Below, piece by piece: positions 28,193 to 36,800 of a stretch of 64,000 nucleotides of DNA. Numbering within the stretch: position 1 is the stretch's first letter; each line of letters begins with the position of its first letter. The DNA comes from Marinibactrum halimedae (GTDB lineage Bacteria; Pseudomonadota; Gammaproteobacteria; Pseudomonadales; Cellvibrionaceae). The stretch is from the NCBI RefSeq assembly GCF_021234875.1, contig NZ_JAJQVM010000024.1, positions 1 through 64,000 of the forward strand. The letters run 5' to 3'. The position numbers and the translations under genes are program-made. The notes beneath the pieces were generated by a model. It did no database searches. It was not told the origin of the DNA and saw only the letters and a program-made list of their open reading frames with translations.

Positions 28193-30163
28193 ATGCCAGT
28201 GACAAAATATTCGCGTTCGTTAATTCAATTTTCATCCCATTGGGCCGTGTCTTCATTTACCTCTAGCGGGCCGTCATCACGTCGACTGTTTCCCCAGCGC
28301 GCTGCGGTTATCGCCGCTTTCTGTGGGGCATTATTCTTAGGCGGTTGCGGTGAGAATACTCGCCCTTCACAACAGACTGCTACCCCAGTTACCTACACCC
28401 AAGCCCAAGTGGAAGCGTTGTTAGATTCCGCCCGTGAAGCGCCGATTGAAACCAAAGACGCCATCAAACTGAAAGCCGCACTCGCCTTAGTGGAACTGGG
28501 TGAAGTGGACTGGGCCACCACCGTCTTTTCCAACATTACGCCACAGCGCTTAAGCGATGAAGAGCTGATTGACTTTACTGTCGGTTACAGCGCCCTTGCC
28601 GCGTCCCAAGGGGAGTATTACATCGCCCAACGTATTCTCACCAATCCGCAACTGGATACACGCGCAACCCGTATGCCCACCGAAAAAGAAATGCAACTGC
28701 GGCAGCAGCGCGCCGATTTGTTTGCCATTGTGGGTGAGCCCATTGCCTCTATTGATGAGCGGGTGGCGATGATGCCGTTAATTATCGACCCAGAGCAAGA
28801 GCGCGATAATAACGAAGCCATTTGGCAAACCCTCATGAGCCTACCCGAAAGCTCATTACAGCAACTGAGCTTGTCGGCCAATACCAGTTTATTACGTGGT
28901 TGGTATAGCTTGGCCACTATCAGCAAAAACAATCAAAGCGATTTGGAGATGCAACTTCAGCAAGTGGAAGCCTGGCAAACAATGTGGCCCAACCACCCTG
29001 CTAGCCACGCCTTGCCCAGTGATTTGGAATTACTGCAAAGCCTAGTGGCCGAACGGCCACAACAAATCGCCTTGTTGTTACCCCTAACCGGTAAATTCGC
29101 CGCCGCCGGCGAAGCCGTTAGAGATGGCTTTATGGCAGGCTATTACACCGCGACCGCCCGAGGCAGCCGTGTGCCGGAAATTCGTGTTTACAACACCGAT
29201 GGCCAAGACATTAACGCGCTGTACGATTTGGCCGTCAGTAACGGCGCCGGCGCGGTGGTCGGGCCACTTCAGAAAGAGCCGTTAACCGAATTAAACATGC
29301 GCTTGGAAATGCCCGTGCCGACACTTGGGCTGAACTACACGCCCAATAACGGGCTGGATACCCACAACTTTTATCAATTTGGATTGGCCGCCGAAGACGA
29401 AGGCCGCCAAACCGCCGATCGTGCTTGGCGCGATGGCCATCGTCGTGCCATGATTTTAGCCTCACATCGAGACTGGGGGCAGCGCGCCGTCGCCGCATTT
29501 GAAGCCCGCTGGGTTGAACTGGGTGGGGAGATAATCGTCAACCGTAACTTTGCCCAACAAAATCAATTCTCAAAAACCATCGAAGAAGCGCTGCTGGTAG
29601 ACCGCAGTAAACAAAGAGCGAAGGATTTACGCAGGCTAACCGGAACCAAAATGGAATTTGAACCCCGCCGCCGTGACGACGTGGACTTTATCTTTATGGT
29701 GGCCACACCGGGTGATGCACGACAACTCAAACCTACCCTTGCCTTCCATTACGCCGGTGATGTGCCGGTGTATGGCACCAGCCACCTCTACGGCGGCCAG
29801 CCTGACCCTAAAAGTGATCGAGATTTAAACGGCATTCGCTTCAGCACCCTACCTTGGTTATTTGATCAAAACAGCAACGAAAAACAGCTCATTCAAAATC
29901 ATATTCACCCACAACCCGGTTACCAGAAGCTCTATGCCATGGGTGTGGATGCCTATCATATCTACCCTCGTCTTGAGCAGTTACAGCGAGTATCCCAAGC
30001 TCGATACTACGGCGCTACTGGAGAATTACGCTTGCTGGAGAATGGGCGTGTTGAGCGTGAACAAGCGTGGGCCGTCATGAGTAATGGCGAAGCCCAATTG
30101 ATACCTACTGTCACCTTAACAGAACGGGAAGAAGATACTTCTGAGATAATCAAACCACTTTAG
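28193..30163 (+). CDS. lpoA: Penicillin-binding protein activator LpoA
   Basis: 656 residues. An outer-membrane lipoprotein that activates the peptidoglycan synthase PBP1A. The lipobox FLGGC places the lipidated cysteine near residue 53, so the N-terminal region is long and a GTG at 28247 may be the true start. An N-terminal TPR-like helical part (to ~residue 280) is followed by the periplasmic-binding-protein-like domain starting IALLLPLTGKFAAAGEAVRDGFMAGYY, with GAGAVVGPLQKEPL and NGIRFSTLPWLFD as later landmarks. yraN, diaA and dolP follow on the same strand, as in E. coli. Confidence 0.93.
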   Translation: MPVTKYSRSLIQFSSHWAVSSFTSSGPSSRRLFPQRAAVIAAFCGALFLGGCGENTRPSQQTATPVTYTQAQVEALLDSAREAPIETKDAIKLKAALALVELGEVDWATTVFSNITPQRLSDEELIDFTVGYSALAASQGEYYIAQRILTNPQLDTRATRMPTEKEMQLRQQRADLFAIVGEPIASIDERVAMMPLIIDPEQERDNNEAIWQTLMSLPESSLQQLSLSANTSLLRGWYSLATISKNNQSDLEMQLQQVEAWQTMWPNHPASHALPSDLELLQSLVAERPQQIALLLPLTGKFAAAGEAVRDGFMAGYYTATARGSRVPEIRVYNTDGQDINALYDLAVSNGAGAVVGPLQKEPLTELNMRLEMPVPTLGLNYTPNNGLDTHNFYQFGLAAEDEGRQTADRAWRDGHRRAMILASHRDWGQRAVAAFEARWVELGGEIIVNRNFAQQNQFSKTIEEALLVDRSKQRAKDLRRLTGTKMEFEPRRRDDVDFIFMVATPGDARQLKPTLAFHYAGDVPVYGTSHLYGGQPDPKSDRDLNGIRFSTLPWLFDQNSNEKQLIQNHIHPQPGYQKLYAMGVDAYHIYPRLEQLQRVSQARYYGATGELRLLENGRVEREQAWAVMSNGEAQLIPTVTLTEREEDTSEIIKPL

Positions 30164-30252
30164 AGCCGAATATCGATATCAACCTGATATGGGCGACAAG
30201 ATCTAATATGGGCAATGCCAGGGAAGGCACTCGAGAGTATTGGCGATGAGAC

Positions 30253-30312
30253 GACATTGGCTGTGCTTAGAAGACATTGGCTATGCTTAGAAAACATTGA
30301 CTCGCTTAATAG
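30253..30312. repeat. Three copies of a 20-bp tandem repeat
   Basis: GACATTGGCTGTGCTTAGAA, a second copy with one change, and a more divergent third, directly upstream of the yraN start. It belongs to the same class of intergenic minisatellite seen near 16.5 and 31.7 kb. Confidence 0.7.
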
Positions 30313-30338
30313 ACGCCAACACCCATTCAGGACGCCCC

Positions 30339-30773
30339 ATGTTTCCCCCTTTCAAGCCAAGTAAACCGCAAAAACCCTCTCACCCAAGTCCCTCAAAAGC
30401 TTCCAATTCATCTCCTTCCTCGTCAGGACAATTGGCCGAACAAGCCGCAAAAGTGCATTTAGAGAGCCAGGGTTTACAGTGGGTAAACAGTAATTATCGC
30501 TGCAAAATGGGGGAAATAGATTTAATCATGCTCGATGGTAATACGTTGGTCTTCGTAGAAGTCAGGCTGCGTAAACGCAATCATTTTGCCACTGCATTGG
30601 AGTCCATCACGCCACGCAAACAGCAAAAAATCATCAAAGCCGCCCACCGATTTCTTTCTCAACACCCTCATTTTCAACACCATAATTGTCGCTTTGACGT
30701 CATCGGTATGGACTACACATCAAACAAACCCTGTAATATTGAATGGATTACCAGCGCTTTTGACGCTTACTGA
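30339..30773 (+). CDS. yraN: YraN/UPF0102 family protein
   Basis: About 144 residues. The UPF0102 core is visible: GQLAEQAAKVHLESQGL, then NYRCKMGEIDLIMLDGNTLVFVEVRLR, which carries the endonuclease-fold G-E-I-D-L-I ... F-V-E-V-(K/R) residues, and TPRKQQKIIKAAHRFL. Its biochemical role is not established. An N-terminal extension rich in Pro, Ser and Lys (~30 residues) precedes the domain. ATG 30339 follows AGGA by 9 bp; the frame also opens at a TTG at 30297 inside the tandem repeats. Confidence 0.9.
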   Translation: MFPPFKPSKPQKPSHPSPSKASNSSPSSSGQLAEQAAKVHLESQGLQWVNSNYRCKMGEIDLIMLDGNTLVFVEVRLRKRNHFATALESITPRKQQKIIKAAHRFLSQHPHFQHHNCRFDVIGMDYTSNKPCNIEWITSAFDAY

Positions 30774-31024
30774 TGGCCATGTCCAATTTTTAGGAATTAA
30801 GAGCACATCATCTCAAAAAATGTCACAATAGACGGTTTGAATGGTTCTGCGAAAAATCGAACAAAAAAGAAACGCTAAGAATATTTTTCAGTGTGCTTTC
30901 TTGTTCTGCCTACACCGATATTCCCTAACGTTTTCTCGCCAATGGCGATAAAATCAGAATTCGGTAACGTGCTCGCACACCGACTAAAAATTGGACAATA
31001 CATGCCAGTGATTAGAACTTGCAA

Positions 31025-31669
31025 ATGACCGAATTTGAAATGAACGATGAATACGACATGCACCACGAGTTGGAAGAGCGTGTCATCAGCCTCTTCCATC
31101 AAAGTGTCGAGGCCAAAATGCACGCAGGCGAAGCGCTAGCGCCTTTTATTGCGGATGCAAGTCAACTGATTGTCCAAGCGTTACTGAGTGAAAATAAAAT
31201 CCTCGTCGCCGGTAATGGGGCGTCTTCTGCCATTGCCCAGATTCTCGTGAACTGCCTTGTAGATCACTTCGAACGTGAACGCCCAGGTTTTGCCGCCTAT
31301 GGCCTCAACACCAGCCCCACCACCAATACCGGCTTTAATTCACCCGATAATTTCGATGAGCTCTTCTCTCGGCAAATTTGGGCCATGGGGTCACCCGGTG
31401 ATGTTCTTGTGTTGTACACCACTAACAACGATGTACCGAACCTCGTTAAAGCCGCCGAAAGCGCCCATGAGCGTGACATGCATGTGCTGGTATTTTCCGG
31501 CGGGGACGATGGCGCATTGCAATCCATTTTGGATATGCACGATTTAGAAGTACGCGCGCCTTTGGATGCCGAATCGCGTATTCATGAAGTGCATTTATTG
31601 TCCACCTATTGTTTATGCGACCTGATTGACAACCAATTATTCGGCCCACTCGAGGAAGAGGAATACTAA
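31025..31669 (+). CDS. diaA: DnaA initiator-associating protein DiaA (SIS domain)
   Basis: 214 residues. A sugar-isomerase (SIS) fold with KILVAGNGASSAIAQILVNCLVDHFERERPG and GDVLVLYTTNNDVPNLVKAA. In E. coli DiaA forms a tetramer that binds DnaA and helps it load at oriC for timely replication initiation. Gene order lpoA-yraN-diaA-dolP supports DiaA over the related GmhA. The ribosome site is weak; a TTG at 31019 and ATG 31040 are in frame as well. The stop codon lies inside the first unit of a long tandem array. Confidence 0.88.
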   Translation: MTEFEMNDEYDMHHELEERVISLFHQSVEAKMHAGEALAPFIADASQLIVQALLSENKILVAGNGASSAIAQILVNCLVDHFERERPGFAAYGLNTSPTTNTGFNSPDNFDELFSRQIWAMGSPGDVLVLYTTNNDVPNLVKAAESAHERDMHVLVFSGGDDGALQSILDMHDLEVRAPLDAESRIHEVHLLSTYCLCDLIDNQLFGPLEEEEY

Positions 31670-31865
31670 GCTTAATAAAGAATACTTTGTTTAATAGAGT
31701 ACTGGGTTTAATAAAGAGCACTGGGTTTAATAGAAAGCACTAAGCTTAATGGAGAGGAGTAATTTCATTGAGAGCACTATGTCAATGGAAAGTACTAGAC
31801 CAATAAAGAGCACTAGGTCAATAAAGAGTACTAGGTCAATGGAAAGCACGAGGTCAATGAAAAAC
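31661..31865. repeat. Degenerate 18-19 bp minisatellite, about 11 copies
   Basis: Units resemble GCACTAGGTCAATAAAGA. The proximal copies carry GGTTTAAT where distal ones carry GGTCAAT, so two sub-families are joined end to end. The first unit includes the diaA stop codon. There are no unique spacers, so it is not a CRISPR array. It fills the gap between diaA and dolP. Confidence 0.8.
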
Positions 31866-31968
31866 AACAATCTCTGCTGACCAATAATTACCCCTCATTC
31901 AAAAAACTGAACCGTGATACCACTCTTATTGTCTTTAAAAAATCAACCACTGAAATCATTAGAGTATT

Positions 31969-32559
31969 ATGATTACACAAAGACCTTTTCCCACATTTGT
32001 TATTCTCCTACTGCTGTTCTCGATACTTTCTATGGGGGGCTGTACATCCATACTTAACGCCTCTACCGACACGCCCATCGTCCCTGACCCGTCTAAACGG
32101 ACCTTCGGCACTTACTGGGATGATCAACAGATTGAATCTATCGCTACGGTTAATCTCAATAAAACCAGTCCAGAACTGGACGCCGCCAATATCAGTGTTC
32201 ATGCTTATAACGGCGTGGTTTTATTGTGTGGCCAAGTACAGTCCGAGCGCGCTCGTAATTTGGCCGCCAAAGTCGTAGGCGATTTACCCCGAGTCAGACA
32301 AGTTCACAACGAACTGCATGTACAAGGCAATACGTCACTGATCGCTTCCACTAACGATGCCTGGTTGGCCACAAAGTTAAAAACAAAACTCATCGCCAAT
32401 CAGGATATAAACAGTAGTCGAGTCAAAGTAGTGACCGAAAATGGTACCGCGTATTTAATGGGAATGGTCACTCGCATTCAAGCGGAAAAAATTACCAATG
32501 TCGCAAGCAATACCCAAGGCATTCAACGAGTCGTACGAGTGTTTGAGTATATTGATTAA
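31969..32559 (+). CDS. dolP: BON-domain lipoprotein DolP
   Basis: 196 residues. A signal peptide ends in the lipobox MGGC. Two BON domains follow: IESIATVNLNKTSPELDAANISVHAYNGVVLLCGQV and ATKLKTKLIANQDINSSRVKVVTENGTAYLMGMV. DolP (YraP) sits at the inner face of the outer membrane, binds anionic phospholipid and supports BamA and envelope integrity. The position after diaA is conserved. Transcription from lpoA through dolP must cross two repeat arrays, so dolP may have its own promoter. Confidence 0.92.
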   Translation: MITQRPFPTFVILLLLFSILSMGGCTSILNASTDTPIVPDPSKRTFGTYWDDQQIESIATVNLNKTSPELDAANISVHAYNGVVLLCGQVQSERARNLAAKVVGDLPRVRQVHNELHVQGNTSLIASTNDAWLATKLKTKLIANQDINSSRVKVVTENGTAYLMGMVTRIQAEKITNVASNTQGIQRVVRVFEYID

Positions 32560-32608
32560 TTACACTAATTGATGAAAATGACATTCACATTAAACTACAC
32601 GACTTTAA

Positions 32609-32634
32609 AACACTGAGGGCCTACCCTCGGTGTT
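32609..32634. terminator. Hairpin after dolP
   Basis: AACACTGAGGG and CCCTCGGTGTT form an 11-bp stem with one G-U pair and a CCTA loop. It has no T tract on the plus strand but ends in TTTT on the minus strand. Confidence 0.5.
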
Positions 32635-33022
32635 GCATACCACAATTTCTCACCAGCATAAAACACAACCCACACCAATGGAGCACAGCATCACAAAAAA
32701 ATAAATTTTCAAACCAATCAGAAAAGCCTTAATTAAGGGCAAAAAATAACAAGCCGCACCAAACTCAAACAAAAAAATAATAGCCTAAACCTCACTCTAT
32801 TTTTATTCTTAGGCCAACAAACCAAAAAAATTTTTAAAGCATTCCAAAATTTAATTCAATTTACTAAAAACACCACACCCAGGCATATTTTCCTCTAGTG
32901 CATTAAAAGAAATTTTTAAAGTGACAGATTAAGGCGAAATATTAACGGTTTTCTAACTAACATTTGACGCCAAAAACCTTAGCATACTCCTCTAAAGAAA
33001 TTAGCCCAAACCGGAGGATATA
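32635..33022. other. A-rich non-coding region
   Basis: Very A-rich DNA between dolP and the PEBP gene, presumably carrying the latter's promoter; GGAGG precedes the start at 33023. I see no gene or clear motif in it. Confidence 0.5.
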
Positions 33023-33580
33023 ATGCGTTCTTTACTCATCCCTTTTGTATTACCCTTTACCGCAGTACTATCGACTTTTGCCTCAGCCGACTCATTCACT
33101 CTATCCAGTAAAGATATTTCTAATGGAAAATTCATGAGTAACACTCAAGAATTTCAAGGATTTGGCTGTTCAGGAGGCAATCAATCTCCACAACTGTCTT
33201 GGCAAGGTGCCCCCAAAGGTACAGAAGCTTTCGCCATTTTTGCCTATGACCCTGACGCACCAACAGGCAGTGGCTGGTGGCACTGGCAATTGGTTAATAT
33301 TCCCAAAGATGTTTCTACTCTTGCAGCAGGCGCAGGAAATCCAACTAAAAATGCTACTCCTGAAGGCAGTATCAGTATTAGTAATGATTACGGTTCAAGT
33401 GGATTTGGCGGAGCTTGCCCTCCAAAAGGTCACGGTACCCACCGTTATCAGTTTACGGTACACGCCCTCTCACAAAAATTAGAACTTCCTGAAGGCGCTT
33501 CAGCCGCATTAACCGGTTACATGGTAAACGCGCACTCTTTAGGCTCAAGTACCATTGAAGCACTGTATAAAAGAGATTAA
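33023..33580 (+). CDS. Secreted YbhB/YbcL-type PEBP protein
   Basis: 185 residues with a signal peptide ending ASA-DSF. The phosphatidylethanolamine-binding-protein fold is marked by FGCSGGNQSPQLSW, the core motif FAIFAYDPDAPTGSGWWHW, NDYGSSGFGGACPPKGHGTHRYQFTVHAL and the C-terminal ALTGYMV. Bacterial members are of uncertain function; the eukaryotic relatives include Raf kinase inhibitor protein. A strong GGAGG ribosome site lies 6 bp upstream. No functional link to the neighbouring large enzyme can be shown. Confidence 0.92.
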   Translation: MRSLLIPFVLPFTAVLSTFASADSFTLSSKDISNGKFMSNTQEFQGFGCSGGNQSPQLSWQGAPKGTEAFAIFAYDPDAPTGSGWWHWQLVNIPKDVSTLAAGAGNPTKNATPEGSISISNDYGSSGFGGACPPKGHGTHRYQFTVHALSQKLELPEGASAALTGYMVNAHSLGSSTIEALYKRD

Positions 33581-33734
33581 TTACACAGCATTATTACTCT
33601 CATTAATAATAACTTGTTCTACATAGTTTTTAAACACGACTTATTAAGCGATATTTACTAAAGCGTTCTATTAAAAGCACCTATCAGAAATACCTTTTAA
33701 GTCAGGTTTATTACCAGCCCTTACTAAAAAAGCA

Positions 33735-33758
33735 GGATCTCTCCCAAAAGAGAGATCC
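33735..33758 (-). terminator. Minus-strand intrinsic terminator between plus-strand genes
   Basis: GGATCTCTC and GAGAGATCC form a perfect 9-bp stem with a 6-base loop. Only on the minus strand is it followed by a T run (TGCTTTTTT), yet both neighbouring genes are on the plus strand. Confidence 0.55.
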
Positions 33759-33833
33759 GTGAATACTGCTAAAAGGTTACACCCATTGAACTAACTTCCT
33801 ATTAATCGATATCTGTTAAGAAGGAAAGCGGAT

Positions 33834-36800
33834 ATGAATAAACCTCATGAAAGGAAATCTGCTGCAAAAGTGAAGCTTTTAGCGCTTCACGGCAGCGGCA
33901 GTAATAGCCATGTAACACAGTTACAACTGGAAAATTTAACCATCAATGAAACGGAATTTGACATCACCTACCTTAATGGACCTATTTCGACAGACCAACC
34001 CGGCCCTGGCATCAAAGAGCTAGACGGTATCTTTACCGGACCTTGGTTTTCCTGGTTTCCAACTAATATAGACTACAGTGCAATTGATGCAGACACATTA
34101 TTAACGATAATTTCGGATGCGCTTGATGAAATTCTTAATATTGTAGAAACAGAAGGCCCTTTTGATGGAATTTTTGGTTTCAGTCAAGGCGGCATCATTG
34201 CCAGTCTTCTGATTAATTTACATCACGACAATGCATTACAAGCTGCTTTAGAAAAGCATCGTCAACGCCCTCTAACGAGTTCGTTAAAAAATCAGCCTCT
34301 TTTCAACACTGCCATTATTGCATGTGCAGCAGCTCCGCTGTCTTTTTCACAATTAAGATCACAGGCCAACCTAGGCTCAGCACCAACAATGACTAATGAG
34401 ATACGGATCATTCATTTAATTGGTCGGCAAGATAGCTTTAAACCTTGGTCTGAGTCTTTAGCCCTGTCTCTTAATGCCGCTTCAAACACTATATTTTATT
34501 TATCTGAAGGGCATGAAATCCCAAGAAGTCAACGGCAAAACTCTGAATTAAACACAACCATACGACAATACCTTCTCCCTCAAAATAATGTATTTCAATT
34601 CGTGTCTCAAACAGCAACACAAGAAACACGGAATACAACTCCAGCGAAAACAGAAACACGGAACGCAGAAATACAAAATATGGCAACACTTGAAAGTCCT
34701 TCTATCAAGTGGAAAAAAACCAGTCCGTTAAGTTCACGAACTGTCGCCTCTGATGTACAAATGGTAGAAGTGGCTATGCACACTGAAAATCACGCTACTA
34801 CCATTCTAGACGCATTAGCACACCAACCCCAGGAGGCTCCGTTATTTCGCATCGCAAGAGAAAAAAATGAAAATTTATTCACTTCTTATGGAGATATGCT
34901 GAACTTTTGCCAACCTCTAGGCGAAGGCGATTTAAGGCGCCTTGGCGTGAAAACAGGGGAAGTCGTTGCCTATGTAGCCCCTCCCGGAGGAAACGCTATT
35001 GCCGCAACGGCTTTTCTTTCAATCGCAGCTCAAACCTGTGCCGTTCCTTTTTCCACAAATATGAGTGCTGATGACACACTTCTCGCACTAGAACAATATG
35101 ATGTAAAACACATGATATTGTTTGACGGCGTCAATGCACGAGAAGTTCGCACTGCCTTTAGGCAATACGAAGAAGAAGGTAAAGCTCAGCTTCATCATGC
35201 TTCTGCCAGAGGAAATTCACTGCCTGGTTTATTTATTTATCACAATGCCATTGAAGGTTTTCAAACTTTACCAAAGTTATCTCATCCGTCTTCAGCTAAC
35301 GCTTTGTTATTACGCACTTCTGGAACGACCTCTATTCCCAAAGTGGTGCCTCTTCGACAACAAGATTTATTGTTAAATGCCGCTGTATTAGCCGATGGTA
35401 TCGGCATAACCCATGAAGATATTACCTACAGTGTCATGCCGCTAGACCATATAGGCGGCATCAGTGCTTCCATACTGTGCAGTATTACTGTTGGCGCTTC
35501 AATTACCTGTGAAAGCTTGTACACCCCACAAGGCATGGTAGAAGCCCTGGAACACTCCAACCCCAAGCCCACATGGTATTCTGCCGTTCCGACAATTCAT
35601 AATGCCACAACACGTTTTCTTCAAGAAAACGCCGATACCTATTTGAACGATAACGGCGTATGGGAAAGTCACCATATTCGAATGATTCGCTCAGGGGCGG
35701 CGGCATTAAAAGAGTCCGATCGCATTCGAGTAGAAAATACTTTTGGATGTGAAGTCATCACGACTTACAGCATGTCGGAATTAATGCCCATTTGCCAACC
35801 ACCCCAAGAGGGCAATCATTGGCGGCAAAGCCCAGGCGCTGTCGGCGTTCCCGTTAGCGCGTCTCTTGCCATTGTTGACCCTCAAACATTACAACCACTG
35901 CCTTACGGTATTGAAGGCGAGATTGCGATCTCTGGCTCTACGGTATTTGAAGGGTATTTGAATAATTCGCAAGCCAATAATCAATCTCGTTTTATACGGC
36001 CTTCACTCTTGAATCACTCTATAGAACAGTGGTTTTTAACGGGAGACCTCGGGGAAATAGACTCGGAAGGAACGCTAACTCTGAAAGGGCGAATAAAAGA
36101 GTTAATAAAAAGAGGCGGAGAGCAGATTGCCCCAGCCGAAGTGGAAAGTTTTATTATTCAACACCCAGCGGTAAAAACTGCAGTGTGTTTTTCAGTTCCT
36201 TCCGATCTCTACGGTGAGGAAGTCGGGTGTGCACTTGTATTAGAAAGCACAACCTCCTCAAAAATCACACAAGCTGAATTAGTTCAAGATTTGAGGCAGT
36301 TACTCAGGGAAAAAAAATTGGCTTCTTTCAAAATACCGTCAGTGTGGCGATTAGTCGACAATAATGATTTACCAAGAACAGCCAGTAAAAAAATTATTCG
36401 TAATGGCCTTGCTGAAAAATTAGGCATAGAGGCCCAATCAACAGAGACTCAACCAACAGAGACTCAACCAACGGGCAAACCGGACATCAAAGCGGTTTCT
36501 CAAAACAACGAGAAATCATCCACAACACAAGCCACCACCTATTCAGATAAACCCAAAGTTGACTGGGCAGCCTTAGCGGGATTTCGATTTATTCTTGCCT
36601 GCTATGTGATGTTTATGCACATAGGGTCTAACGAATCCTGGAGTGCTTTCTCAAACTTAAGGCAATTCCCCTGGCATGTTCATACGTTCTTTGCGGTTGC
36701 AGGGTTTTCTCTCGCGATTATCATGCCGTCTTTTATTAATAAAAAGATGTCTTTTGTCTCAGCAAGAGTATTGGGGATGTATCCGCTGTATGCACTGGCG

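Noticed and set aside
31661-31865. Possible CRISPR array between diaA and dolP
   Set aside because: The units are contiguous, degenerate and lack unique spacers, and no cas gene is present.
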